Source of the DNA: Cryptomeria japonica
Taxonomy: Eukaryota; Streptophyta; Pinopsida; Cupressales; Cupressaceae
Direction: 5' to 3'
NCBI RefSeq assembly: GCF_030272615.1
Contig: NC_081406.1
Coordinates: 470,138,400 to 470,202,399, forward strand
Length of the DNA: 64,000 nt
Position numbers and translations under genes: made by a program. Each line of letters starts with the position of its first letter. The stretch's first letter is position 1. Positions 46,242 to 57,852 of this stretch are shown here, one piece after another. A model generated the notes under the pieces. It ran no database searches, had not been told where the DNA came from, and saw only the letters and a list, made by a program, of their open reading frames with translations.

Positions 46242-47158
46242 TGTTGGAATCCAAGAACACTAAGAGGGGGGTAAATTAGTGTTCTGCCGGTTAGAGTAAT
46301 TTTAACCTTTTTAACAAATCCACTTATTAACCAATATGCATAAAACAAAGTAACAACAAGTAATATCAATGCAACCACATGAATCAACACCATAACACAA
46401 ATATTTATACGTTGAAAACCTCAAAGAGGAAACGGTGGGATTGGTGACCCACAATATATATCCACTGGCCAAATGAATAAATATTACAAGAGGGGCATGC
46501 ACACGTAGGAAGGCACGCTGCCTAGAGCACACTACTCATCACAAAAGGAGCCTCCCTGACTACAGATCCAAATACTAGATTACAAACAAAAACTGAACTC
46601 AGAATGCGCATCTGCTATGCTGGATGAGTTCCGGTTAAAGAACTATCCATACCGGTTATATTGTAACCTCCCTTACCGGTATCTTAGATCGCTTCCCAAT
46701 CCTCTAGACCAATAATCAAGACTGATTGCATATCTTTACATTCATATTCTATCAATCAAGATAACATCACAAAACCTTTCACATCACTTATTTGTTATAT
46801 CTTCCATATATCCACATTATACAAAATGACCTAACCCGGACTGACTTATATACCCATTTACATGAATAAACATAAATGCCTTATGTTGGCGTACAAACAT
46901 ATCACAAAAGATAAGACACATGTTGGCCCAGATAAAATATAAACATAAAACAATATGATTGTTGTCACTTCCACGCTTTCCGAATCAATCTCCTATGTCA
47001 ACCTTAGAATACCACTTCCAAGTTTGTCGGTTCCCTGAATGTCAGTGTAGTGAATTTTGGTGTAATGAATGTCAGTTACCTTGATTTACAGATCTCCCAT
47101 GAAGTGTGTTTCCATCAATGACAACACATATAACCCAAATAAGTGTCAATTGCCAACA
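46242..47158 (-). repeat. 3' LTR of element B
   Basis: TGTTGGAATC to TTGCCAACA in plus orientation. Terminal hairpin arms GAACACTAA/TTAGTGTTC at 46255-46284. The internal hairpin region near 46410 carries substitutions relative to the 5' copy. Confidence 0.9.
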
Positions 47159-47171
47159 ATCTCCCCCTTTG
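47159..47171 (-). other. Polypurine tract of element B
   Basis: CAAAGGGGGAGAT on the minus strand, directly before the 3' LTR start TGTTGG. The same sequence in the same place as in element A. Confidence 0.9.
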
Positions 47172-47409
47172 GCATTGATGGCAACACTCATGTGAAAAAT
47201 GAATTGATGAGGTGTTGTACCGATTCCCATCCAAAAATTGATCTACCAAAAGTGATCTTAGAAGACTACTCCCCCTAAGCTATACATTACTTCTTATGTC
47301 CCTAGACATTTTTCACATCCACCTCTCCCCCTTTGACAGCAATGCCAAAGACCAGGGCAAAAATAATAAGAAATGAAATTCTGTACAAACCAAAATGTGA
47401 TTACCAGAT

Positions 47410-50400
47410 CTAGATATACTTGAAAATATCCGGATAAGCACCCTTCAAAAATGCCAAATAAGTATCCCAGCTAGATTTTGAAGTTCCCAAAATAGATAGA
47501 AACCCATTCAAAATGTAAGTGTGCAGTACTTCCTCTATTAGGGTTATCGGTGTGGGAAAACTCATCTGTTCCATACATTCCCGCTTATGAAGTAACAAAG
47601 TATTTTGTCGGGGACTTACCAAACCTCTCAACTCTCTATCCTGTCATATTAACTTGTGGTTTTACTTCTCCAGGGCTGAAATTTTAGACTTTGAAAGAAA
47701 AATCTAACCATCAACCTTGCTGGTCAATGATTCAGTACCATCAAAACTGACTACAAGTTCCAACTTGTCCTTATCCTCCTTAACCTTTTTATCCAGGCCT
47801 GCTGTTAGTTTTGTTGTGTTAGTGCAAGACTGGTGTATTCAACTGCATTGATGAAGAGCCTCATCAATCCTTATCATCTCATCTATCAGCTTAGCCTTAT
47901 CGGATGTGATCATGTTATCACAGGTGAACTTCCTAGCTGCATTATACCTTTCCACCAATTGTTGGTTTGATACTTGTTGAAGAGTTTTATACTCTTTGGC
48001 AATGTGCTCAGTGAAACCTTTCAACTTACCAGATGGACTAGCTACCTGATCAATCTTGCATTCTAGTGTAAGCTACTACAAAATAGGAATAGCTTGCTCA
48101 ATAACGTACTTATCTTTTGACCCTTCCTTCCTTAGTTTCTGAGTTACAACAAACAATTCAAAACTGCTCAACTGCTCAATGTTTTAATTTACAAGATGAA
48201 CAAAATCTTCTTGACTGGATGAAACAAGTGCCAACAATGAGGGACCAACAATCGGTGAAGTTGTTGGTACCCGGACCTCAGTCTGATCAACCCGACCTTC
48301 TGCCTTCTGATCTACTTTATCCTTTACCTCCTCAACATCGGTGGCTTCGCCACTTGGTGCACTTATTTATAGTGCCTCAACCTCATGAACTTCAACTATA
48401 TCAACGTCAATTACTGGAGGACTATCTACTAGTTTATTGATCTCAACATCATGTACAAGTGTAACTGCCAGAGGAATGTCCTCAGATGTTTTTCATTCCA
48501 AAACCGATGGATCTCCACCTAGTATACCTTTACCTTTAGCATCAACTAGGATGTATGGAATGTCAAATTTAGGTGGAATATCTGGTGATGTAAAGAAACA
48601 TGGTTTATCTATAAAGAATTTAACCCAAGCCTCATGAGTTTCCTTCACAATTTCATTTACTCTTCCCACCATAAGACTTATATGTTGGTGTCTACTCTAG
48701 AAAATTGTTTTATTAGCAAACTCTAGACACTCCTGCATCTCTTCATCAGTTATAACACTACAAATAGTTAGAAATTCCTGAATCTTAATATGCTTATCCT
48801 CCTCGATAACCAATAACCTCCTAGCATATAACTTATTATATAAATCTATCGGTATTTGAGTCTCAATTTCAATTAAAGCTTTCTTATATATGTCCAAATA
48901 TAACAAAACTGATTCCTCAATCTTCTTTTGTTCCTTATCATCCATATCACCATAATAGTGTTTTATGCTACTTAAAATACCACCCTTTAAGATCTGATCA
49001 ATCAATTTAGCAACAGAAAGAGGAGCAATAACCTTTACACTTTTACCATATTCAAGAGCAATATCTAAATCTGATTTCTTCTTCTTACCAGAGGTGGGAG
49101 AAGACTCCTTGGCCGGTGGATTTCTGTAGCTTCCCTTCCTCGGGCTTCTTCCTCTAAATCCTCATATAGATCTTAGGAATCTTCAAGATTTCTTCCTCAG
49201 TTTTAGAACCAGATTCAACAGGAGCAATAAATGTTTCTGGTTTCTTCCTCTTAGATAAACCCTTATCGGTTCCTACTATCAGAGAAGCCTAAACAACTAT
49301 CGAAGGAGATGTCTCTGCCAAACCAATGATTTGTTTGATTTTAGAGGACATCTTCTGGACAACCTATCCAACCTTTTTTATTTGCCCTTCCCTTTTCTTC
49401 TTGTTGAAATCAACCTTCACCTTAGATTCCTCTTGCTTAGTTGTTCCAAATGTTTTCTCCTTCTCATCAACTGGGGCATCTATAACCATCTTGGCATAAA
49501 GGTCCAAGATTTGTGCATCAACCTCATAGTCCATCTTAGTTACCCAGATAGTCCTAGGTTGCACTGCCTCCATCAAATTTCCATCCTTTTTCACCATGAA
49601 GCATATGTCGATAGAGTATTTATCAACAATATGCATAGGGATATTTTCCCTATTCTTCATATCTTTTTGAAATGTCTTGAAATAACCCCACAAAAAGGAG
49701 TCTATGTCCAATCCCAAGTTTCTCAATGCATCCTTGATCTATTTACCTATTGGTATATCAAAGGCCCATTGCCTCTTATTGGATCCCATTATCTCATTCA
49801 AAAAGAAAAGCATCAAATAGATAATGAGATTTCCATAGTGGAATGTACCTTTCCTATCTCCCTTAATCTTTCCCAAATTAGAAATCAACTCATCACACAT
49901 CCACTCACAAAGATCATATTTCTCATTTTCCTTCACCATCTTGTGTGCACAGAAAATACAGGAACTGGAAACAAAGTTCAACTGGTTTGATTGAGTTACC
50001 TTGAATCCAATTACCATGCTTACAAATTTAACAACTTTATATCCGATAGTGCTAATCCGCATCAACTGGTTGCCAGAGGTGGCACCAGTTAGCTTGTTCA
50101 CCTCATTGTTCAAAATCTTCCTCCTACCCGATGTCTGTCGAACTTGGGGTAAGATGGTGATAGCATGAATCACCTCCTTGGTTATTTTATAGGGCCCGTC
50201 AAGCCACATGAACTCTCCATGGACTCGGCTCAGCACATACCGAATCATCTCATCCTCGAACTCGGGCATCTCCAGAATGTCGGTGAAACCCTGATCCTTC
50301 AGAATTTAAAATTCTGGTTTAATCAATCCATCCTTGTTCAATAAAGTAGACAGATACATTGATTTAATCTTTGATGAACCCAAATCCTCTAGAGTGCAAT

Positions 50401-50584
50401 GAGTATATGCTCTCACATCTTCCACATAAAGAACTCTGTCAGGAACCCTAGAAAATGCACTGATAGAGTCATTGACCTTTGCAATTTGAGGGCATTGATT
50501 GTATTCTAGATGTGGCTAATCCTTAATATCCACCACAACATAGACAACTACATCTATCGGAGAGGGAGAAGATCCAAAAGCCAT
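47410..50584 (-). pseudogene. ORF2 of element B: large protein of unrecognised family, homologous to ORF2 of A
   Basis: ATG at 50584 (MAFGSSPSPIDVVV), continuing in one frame through 49726 with a few stops, then with frame changes to ...KGAYPDIFKYI-stop at 47410. Shared with A's ORF2: TLEDLGS, then SRVHGEFMWLDGPYKITKEV with IHAIT; HKMVKENEKYDLC (A has YRMIKENAKCDLC); and a middle block IKHYYGDMDDKEQKKIEESV (49005-48790) matching DLKDYFDDLSNSEKEEVELE of A. A C-terminal helical part is shared too. A basic segment (about 49440-49380) may be nuclear-targeting. The N-terminal block might relate to plant transposon-associated domains, but I cannot establish that. No polymerase, integrase or protease motif is present. 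Confidence 0.7.
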
Positions 50585-51052
50585 TCCGATTTCAGAAAAA
50601 TAGCATGAAAACAGAGAAAATACCTCACAACCAAAGATGATGAAAACCTTTCATAAATCTGCATAGAGAATACTGGAAATCATTGGAAAATTCTTTAAAT
50701 CACCTTGATCATCTTAAACTCACTCTGCTTTTCTCTAAGTACTGTGTGATCAGAAATGAAGCAACTTATCCCTTTTAATCTGTGAAACCCTAATTTCCCA
50801 TTGATATTAATGCATGTCAGTATATGATATCGGATACAAAATCCATTATCTCAGCACTGATGAATCTCCAGACTATCTTCACCAAGGTCTAAAACAAGCT
50901 TTCAAACCTCTACCAGGGGCAATGCAAGATCTGTCATTAATTTGACTCCCCCTAAGGCTATAGCCTTAGTTACCGGATAAGTTTCCTACCGGTGTAGGAA
51001 CATTCTACTCTATCGGTTGAGTAATTAGAGAATTTACCTCTGCTAATTGGTC

Positions 51053-52105
51053 TTAAGACTTCCTAATCCATTGTTTAGCATGAGCCTTGTAGATCTCATC
51101 AACCTTTTGCTTTCCTTTCTCATTTGATGTGTCATTCCCTTCTAGTATATTCTTGCTTCTGCAATATTTGGCAATATGTCCTATTTTGTTGCATGCATAG
51201 CAAGTAACATTTTTCTTCTGAATTGCCTTGTTGAGTCCTTGACCATTCTTTAACCTATATTGATTAGCCATATGTCCAAACTTTCCACATGCATGAGAGC
51301 TCACATTCATTCTATAATCTTTTGTACTATGACCATACTTATTACACTTTGAACACTGATCAAGAACAACGTTATTATTCTAATTTTCTCTATTTCTGCA
51401 AAGACTTTCTATATGACTAAACTTATTACAAACAAAACATCTACCATTAAATTTATGTGCATTGGGTTGCCTTATCGGTGATTTCTGATTCCGGTAGTCT
51501 GGTGAATTCCCCTGATTTGCAATACCAAAGATTTTTCCATGCTCAAATCCAAGACCTCTAGTGTCTCCAATGTCTCTTCGATCCTTCAATAATTCATCAA
51601 GCCTTGAAGAACTAACCCTAAAATTTTCCTTATATTCATTTGCATCATCTAGATCACTTCTTAGGATTGACATCATTCTTTCCAACTCTTGCTCATTGTT
51701 TTGTGATTGCACCAACTCAATTCTCAACACATCATTCTCATGCACCAACCTACTATATTCCTCAGATCTGTCTTTCAGTGACATGGCAAGATTTTCCTCA
51801 TTCTTCTTTTGATCTTCAATCTCTTTGGACATCCTCATAGTCATGGCTTGCATTTCATTCTTTATGAGACCATTCTCCTAACTCAGCATCTGACATAATT
51901 CCTTAAGAGCATTCTTCTCTTCATCATCCGGATTTTGTAAAAGTTCCTTCCTTTTAGCTTGAGCAGATGATAACCTCTCCTATAGGGTAAGAATGCATTC
52001 CTTTGTAGAATTCAACTCATCTTGCAGCTTCAAGTTCTTTAACCTTTCAACATCATAATCCTCAAGTGCTACTTCAAGTTCCTTCTATAGACTCATCTCC
52101 ATGGA
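51053..52105 (-). pseudogene. ORF1 of element B: coiled coil with zinc knuckles
   Basis: Starts near 52105 (ATGGAGATGAGTCTA, then a TAG), only about 50 bases after the primer site. A long coiled coil (LKNLKLQDELNSTKE; later EELERMM-type heptads, 51853-51540) leads to TRGLGFEHGK and then CCHC motifs: CFVCNKFSHIESLC (about 51440), CSKCNKYGHSTKD (last Cys lost), CGKFGHMANQ (degenerate) and CYACNKIGHIAKYC (about 51200-51160). The Gag head domain seen in element D is absent. Likely nucleic-acid binding and self-associating. Confidence 0.7.
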
Positions 52106-52156
52106 TTTTGGATTCAGGATCTTCCTCAATCTGTTAGACTTATTCTAAGGCACAAG

Positions 52157-52168
52157 GCTCTAATGCCA
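52157..52168 (-). other. Primer-binding site of element B
   Basis: TGGCATTAGAGC two bases after the 5' LTR on the minus strand. It is two transitions away from the Met-tRNA site TGGTATCAGAGC. Confidence 0.75.
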
Positions 52169-52170
52169 AT

Positions 52171-53076
52171 TGTTGGAATCCAAAAACACTGAGAGGGGGG
52201 GTGAATCAGTGTTCTGCCAGATAGATTAATTTTAACCTTTTTTAGAAATCCACTTATTAACCAGTATGCATAAAAGAAAGTAACAATAGGTAATATCAAT
52301 GCAACCACATGAATCAACACCATAACACAAATATTTATACGTGGAAAACCTCAAAGAGGAAAAACCATGGTGAGATTGGTGACCCACAATATCTATCCAC
52401 TGGCCAAATGAATAAATATTACAAGAGGGGAATGCACATACAGGAAGGCACACTTCCTAGAGCACACTGCTCATCACAAAAGGAGCCTCGCCGACTACAG
52501 ATCCAAATACTAGATTACAAACAAAAAAATGAACTCAGAATGCGCATCTGCTATGCTAGATGATTTTCAATTAAAGAACTGTCTGTACTGGTTATACTGT
52601 AACCTCCCTTACTGATATCTTATATTGCTTCCCAATCCTCTAGACCAATAATCAAGACCAATTGCAGATATTTACATTCGCATTCTATCGATCAAAATAA
52701 CATCACTAAACCTTTCACATCACTTATCTATTATATCTCCCATATATCCACATCATACAAAGTGACCTAACCCAGACTAACTTATATACCCATTTACATG
52801 AATAAACACAAATGCCTTATGTCGGCTTACAAACATATCACAAAAGATAAGACACATGTTGGCTCAGATAAAATATAAACATAAAATAATATGAGCGTTG
52901 TCGCTTCCATGCTTGTTGGTCTTAGAATACCGGTTCCAAGTTTGTTGAATCCCTAAATGTTAGTATAGTGAATGTCGATGTAATGAATTTTGGTTACCTT
53001 GATTGTCGGATCTCCCATGAAGTGTGTTTCTATCAATGACAACACATATAACCTAGATGAGTGTCAATTGCCAACA
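52171..53076 (-). repeat. 5' LTR of element B
   Basis: Homologous to 46242-47158. Terminal hairpin arms AACACTGA/TCAGTGTT at 52185-52213, and internal hairpin CGTGG...CCTC...GAGG...CCATG at about 52340-52369. Followed by the duplication ATTAT. Confidence 0.9.
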
Positions 53077-53540
53077 ATTATCCATGATGAAGCCACAAAT
53101 TATATCAGCGGTAGTCGATCATAGAGGCACCGCCTTGACCCACTTCGTGAAGTAATCTATAACGGTGATAATGAAGACTCAACCCTTAGACAAAGGGGGA
53201 GATATATTGCCAATGATGTTCAATCCCCAAGTCTAGAAAGGCCACAAATACACTTGACTATAGAGCTCCTGTGCAAAGGCTCAAATCAAGTTGCTATGCT
53301 ATTGACATTGGGGGAACTTTTTGACAAAGGCAAAGGAATCTTGTTCCATTATTTTCTAATAGTACACCATGTGGATCAATTTGTGTATCAAAGATTTTCC
53401 TTTGAAATGCCCACCTCCAGAGCTTGAATGGGCTTCCTAAAGGGAAAGAGGGATCTCAGCTTTTGTTAGATAGTGCAAAAGAAGGCCATTGTATGATCTC
53501 CTATAAAGTATGTTAGATAAGAGAATATATTGAGTGGTCA
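53077..53540 (-). pseudogene. Integrase of gypsy C, first half
   Basis: The minus strand encodes the zinc-binding part (AHSSSGGGHFKGKSLIHKL near 53420, later FVKKFPQCQQHSNLI) and the start of the catalytic core (FIITVIDYFTKWVKAVPL near 53160). It is broken at 53076 by element B and continues at 46241. Confidence 0.8.
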
Positions 53541-53625
53541 GCTTCTGAATCCGCATGTGTGAACTTTTGCTAGCATCATCAGGAAAACTTTCAGTTTTTA
53601 GATAATTGAAGATGTGTGCAAACCA

Positions 53626-54210
53626 TTATCCCAAATCGATATGGGCACACATAAGGTTATCGAATTGAGTTTGATCAAATATGGCCATAGAGCGGAGGAC
53701 TTGTACCACAAAGCAATATTTGTCCTGACCAAAGTTTGAGCCTACAAGCAAAGCAACGCTTGCCATTGCATCTGCTTTATGATTTTCTCTCCGTGAGATG
53801 CTATCGATCATCTAAGTAGTGAATTGCTTCAGTATGGTCAATACCAAATCCTTATATTGAGATAACTTCAATTTATTAACATGATAAACACCTATCACTT
53901 AGTTTACAATAAGCTCAAAATCTCCATGGATGTGGATTTTCCTCACACCCATGGCAATCATGGCACGAATTCCTACAATCAGGGCCTTGTACTCAGTGAT
54001 GTTATTGGTACAATGAAATTCTAAATGGAAAGAGAGAGGAACTAGATTTCCTTCAGATGAGACCAAAACCACACCTGCACATGAGCTAGTTTGGCACCTC
54101 AAACTATCAAAATACATGTCCCACATGGAGTCCCAGTCAATGATCAAAACATCCTTGTTAGGGAAGCGGTCTAACATGGGAAAAGATTTATTTGAGAGAG
54201 TGTCAACCAA
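53626..54210 (-). pseudogene. Archaeal-like RNase H (second RNase H) of gypsy C
   Basis: WDMYFDSLRCQTSSCAGVVL starts the domain (first Asp). Then come TNNITEYKALIVGIRAMIAM (Glu position) and RKIHIHGDFELIVN (second Asp in GDFEL). After stops the end RRENHKADAMASVALL supplies the C-terminal His-x-x-Asp pattern. It lies after the gypsy RNase H and before integrase, the usual Tat-lineage position. Confidence 0.8.
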
Positions 54211-54393
54211 CTGGTCAATGATGACCTTCCCTTTGATTGACTTTTGAGTTATGAACTATAGGTCAAACTCAAAGAGAAGCATCACCCACTTGGCCAACCT
54301 TTCGAAGAGATCAGACTTTGAAAAGAGGTTCTTGAGAATATCCTTTTTAGTAATGACCCATGTTTCTATATGGAGGATGTAATGTCTTAGCTT

Positions 54394-54711
54394 CTAAGTC
54401 ATGAAGACAAGGGCTAAGCATTGTTTTTCCACAACAGAATATTTGCTTTTGTATTCTATCAAAGTATGGATAATGTAATAGACTGCTCTTTCTTGACCCT
54501 CATCATCACGATGGGCTAACAATGCTAATAAAGCATGAGATGAGGCAGGAACATATAGGAAGAAAGGTCTATCAGACATAGATGTAATTAGAATAGGAGG
54601 ATTAGCTAAGTAATCCTTGATGGAATTAAATTTATTTTGACATTCCTCATTCCATTTGAAACAGGTATCTTTCTTCAGCAATCGCGTAAAGGGGAGGGTA
54701 TGATCAACCAA
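54394..54711 (-). pseudogene. Standard gypsy RNase H and connection of gypsy C
   Basis: LLKKDTCFKWNEECQNKFNS and ILITSMSDRPFFLYVPASSH, then ERAVYYIIHTL and YSVVEKQCLALVFMT, are the conserved steps of the RNase H that follows Ty3/gypsy RT. The first catalytic Asp position (LYVPAS) appears altered, as is common in dual-RNase H elements. Confidence 0.75.
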
Positions 54712-54831
54712 TTACACCACAAACCTACAGATGGATTGGATCTTCCCTTGCAAGCTATGAAGCTGAGAGGTATTTTTAGGTGGAGGCATGTTCACAATAG
54801 CATGGATCTTATCCATATCTATTTTGATTCC

Positions 54832-55431
54832 TTAGTGGGAGATGATGAATCCTAGAAGCTTCCCGACGTCAACACCAAATACACACTTGTGAGGATCCAG
54901 TCTTATCTTATACAACCAAAGAATTTCAAAGACCAGATGAAGATTTTTAATATGTATTTCATGTACTAAGTACTTTACCAAGATATCATCGACATAGTCT
55001 TCTAAGACATTATGGATGAAATCATGGAATATCAAGGTCATGGCTCATTGATAGGTTGCTCTCATGATCTTCAATCCAATCGGCATGACAACATAGAAAA
55101 AGGTCCCCCAAGGGGTTGTGAAAGTAGTTTTATACTGATCTTTTGGGTTAATATGGATTTGATTATAACTCGAGAATTCATCCATGAATGAGAGAAAAGC
55201 ATACCCTTCGGTTGAATCCACGATCATGTCAATATTCGAGAGAGGAATGTCATCTTTGAGGGAGGATTTGTTCACATCCTGAAAATCAATGCAAATGTGG
55301 ATTCGACCATCGAGTTTTCTTACCAAAAAAATGTTTGAGATCCAAGGTGAATAGTCAATGGGGTGGATAAAGCCAACTTTTAGGAGCTTCTCTATCTCAG
55401 TCTTGACTAATAAAGCCACCTTAGGAGTCAT
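54832..55431 (-). pseudogene. Reverse transcriptase of gypsy C
   Basis: Contains TEIEKLLKVGFIHPIDYSPW, then HICIDFQDVNKSSLKDDIPL, then FTTPWGTFFYVVMPIGLK, and, after a frame break near 55040, NVLEDYVDDILVK with the YVDD box and KLLGFIISH. These are the ordered Ty3/gypsy RT motifs. The 3' half of the gene continues into the RNase H domains. The upstream part is joined to the end of element D at about 55500. Confidence 0.88.
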
Positions 55432-55516
55432 CTTTCAAATCTTTTGAATCTTGTCGTAATCTTTGGTGCCATAGCCATCTCTCATCCACCTATCCCATCA
55501 TTCACTGAGACTCATA

Positions 55517-55735
55517 GCATTTCTTCAAGTTGTACACATTTCCATCTATTCTTTTACCTTCTACTACAATCTGACTGGTACTTTCTTTTCTTATTTGGCA
55601 ACCGGTAGAGTCAAAAGTGAATTTATATCCTTTATCACACATCTGACTCATGCTTAGCAAATTGTGTTTTATAACTTCTACATAATACACATCATATGCC
55701 TTCAATTTGCCATCTATATTTTCCTGTCCTTGCAA
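55517..55735 (-). pseudogene. Pre-integrase fragment of element D
   Basis: AYDVYYVEVIKHNLLSMSQM and GYKFTFDSTGCQIRKEST, then GNVYNLKKC, match the segment between protease and integrase of SIRE-type copia elements. It is joined directly upstream to the zinc-knuckle cluster, so an internal deletion removed the protease. Confidence 0.8.
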
Positions 55736-55739
55736 TGCT

Positions 55740-57776
55740 TTGCAATATGTCCAAACTCTTGACAGTTATAGCATTTCATATTAACATTAAATGATGAATC
55801 TTTAAAATTATTGTAGGACACCGGTTGACTTCTCCTACATTAAAAACTCCTATGAACAAATCCATTACACTGATAACAAACAACATCCATACCCCAGAGT
55901 AAAACAAAAGAATTTCTACTTTCAAAACTAATAGGGGGCTTATTCATTAGTCTACAATTGACAACTCTATGTCCAAACTTATTACACTGGTAGCAATAAC
56001 CATGGAAATTGGGTACATACCAGTCTTGTTGCTTTGAACCACAAACCTTTGTCTCACCAGATGTCTTCCTCTCATGTTGTTGATTCTGGTGAATCCTTCA
56101 CTATCCACCTTGGGATTTCTTTTATGATTTTCATATTGGTACAATGTGTGAGCCTTCCTATTTTGAGCATACCAATTCACAGGCTGATTTCTTGTAGCCT
56201 CAGCATAAGTCTTCTTGCTAGTATATTTGTTGACTGTAAAGATTTTCTTCTCTTTACTTTCACTTGAAGAAGCAAATTGTATGTCCTTACCAGATGTGTC
56301 TTGAATATTTGAACATTGTCCTTCCTCAAATCCTAAACCACTAGTGTCTTTTGAATGCTTTTGTTTGCTCAACATCTTATCTAAAGCTTCAGTGTTGCCC
56401 TCATACTTGCTCCTCATCTTCAATTCATCCTTGCTCTTGTCTAGCTCCTTTTTGAGCCTTACAATTTCTTCTTCCAGATTTTGTTGTTCCTTTTCCTTCT
56501 TTGTCAATTCGGAGGATGTAGCTTCACATATCCTCTTAGCTTCTTCCAACTGGAGTTGTAGATCATATATTGTTTTCTTGGATTCCTCCAGAGATTCCTC
56601 CAATTGTTCTTGTTGCTTTGCAGTAGCATGCTTAACCTTTTTGAGTTCTCTTCTTGTCTTACTTAACTCCTAAAGAGCACTTATGAGCTCACCTTCTAGA
56701 TCTGCTTCAACTTCAATGTCTTCATCTTCCTCATCTTCAACAACTGGTTTATCTAGTGCCATAAAGAGATTAACTTCTCATTCATCCTCATGGAAGTCAT
56801 CTTCTGATGAACTTTCTTCATCTGTGGCATCATCCTTAATGGTATATAGGTTTTTCTACTTTCGGTAGCTTCTTCTTCCTTGCTAATAAACTTTCTTCTC
56901 TTTGCCTTTACTGGAAGATTTGTTAGAGCTCCTTTGCTCATCTCCACCGATTTCACTATAGGGACATTTTGCAGCAAAGTGTCCTATTTTACCATAGTTC
57001 AAGCATTTGAGTGGCAGTTTTCCTTTATACTTATCGGATCCTCTCTTGAAATTTCTAACAAAGTTTTATACCTTTGCATCTGAGTCTTCACTGGATCCTT
57101 TATGAGAAACCTCTTCCTTGCCCTTTTTAATGGAATTGAAAGTAGCCTCTTTCCTTGAAGATCCTTCTTCGGTTGTCCTAATCTCATAAGCAGTTAAGGA
57201 GCCAAATAACTCATCCATAGTGAAGATTTTCAAATCCTTGGCTTCCTCTATAGCAGAGACTTTAGTATCATACTTAGATGTGAGTGATCTAAGTACCTTT
57301 TTCATAATAATTTCATCAACAACTTCTTCTCCAGGTCCTCTAAAGGTGTTCACAGTTTCATCTACCCTATGAAGATAATCTGCAATCTTTTCTTCATTTT
57401 TCATCTTCAAGCCTTTAAGCTAACCTCTTAGTGATTGCATCTTGGCCTCTTTGACTTTGGCATCTCCTTCAAATAATCTCTTTAATTTATCCCAAGTCTC
57501 CTTGGCAGATGAGAAATGCATAACCTTAACAAACTCATTTTCTGACAACCCACTGAGAATAGCATGTTTAGCCTTTGCATTGTTCTCATGATACTCCTTC
57601 TTAGGATCTGAGTCAATGGGAGGAACACTAGGGACAATATACTTAATCTTTACACACATCCAAAAATCAAATCCTAGAGAGGATGGATATGTTTCCATTC
57701 TTCTGCACCAAAATGTATAGTTGATTCCATCAAACATGGGAGATTTAGAAGAGGAGGAGGGATCATTTCTTGCCAT
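55740..57776 (-). pseudogene. Gag of element D: head domain, zinc knuckle, coiled coil, second knuckle cluster
   Basis: The frame 57776-55947 is continuous apart from stops (57420, 57066 and others). Gag head: PMFDGINYTFWCRRMETY, then FSSAKETWDKLKRLFEG, continuing with KNEEKIADYLHRVDETVNTF. The first knuckle CLNYGKIGHFAAKC has Cys2 replaced by Tyr. An acidic stretch and a long coiled coil (56660-56340) follow, then SKDTSGLGFEEGQC. After a frame change near 56010 there are three knuckles (CYQCNKFGHRVVNC, CYQCNGFVHRSF, CYNCQEFGHIAKHC). ORF1 of A and B corresponds to the part from the coiled coil onward. Confidence 0.82.
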
Positions 57777-57835
57777 TGTGTTCTAAGACCAAAATCTACC
57801 CAAGCTAGGAAAAGCTTATCTGACCAGGAACCTAG

Positions 57836-57847
57836 GCTCTGATACCA
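57836..57847 (-). other. Primer-binding site of element D
   Basis: TGGTATCAGAGC on the minus strand, five bases after the LTR end. Exact match to the Met-tRNA site. Confidence 0.92.
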
Positions 57848-57852
57848 ATTTT

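Larger units (their letters stand above)
46242..53076 (-). mobile_element. Element B: complete non-autonomous SIRE-like copia element with ORF1 and unusual ORF2
   Basis: LTRs 46242-47158 and 52171-53076, perfect target duplication ATTAT (46237-46241 and 53077-53081), inserted in the integrase of gypsy C. Minus-strand order: 5' LTR, Met-type primer site, ORF1 (coiled coil and CCHC knuckles), ORF2 (about 1,058 codons), polypurine tract, 3' LTR. The 5 kb between the LTRs contains no protease, integrase or RT, so mobility would have required proteins in trans. LTRs differ by roughly 5-10 percent in stretches compared. Same architecture as element A, diverged sequence. Confidence 0.9.

Noticed and set aside
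47410-50584. ORF2 as an envelope-like protein, as in some SIRE elements
   Set aside because: No signal peptide or convincing transmembrane segment; only short hydrophobic stretches (for example near 49820), and the protein is basic and coiled-coil rich.
54394-55431. Possible endogenous pararetrovirus (RT with YVDD plus RNase H)
   Set aside because: The RT is followed by two RNase H domains and an integrase with HHCC/DDE features and is bounded by LTRs, so it is a Ty3/gypsy element. No movement-protein or coat-protein motif was seen.
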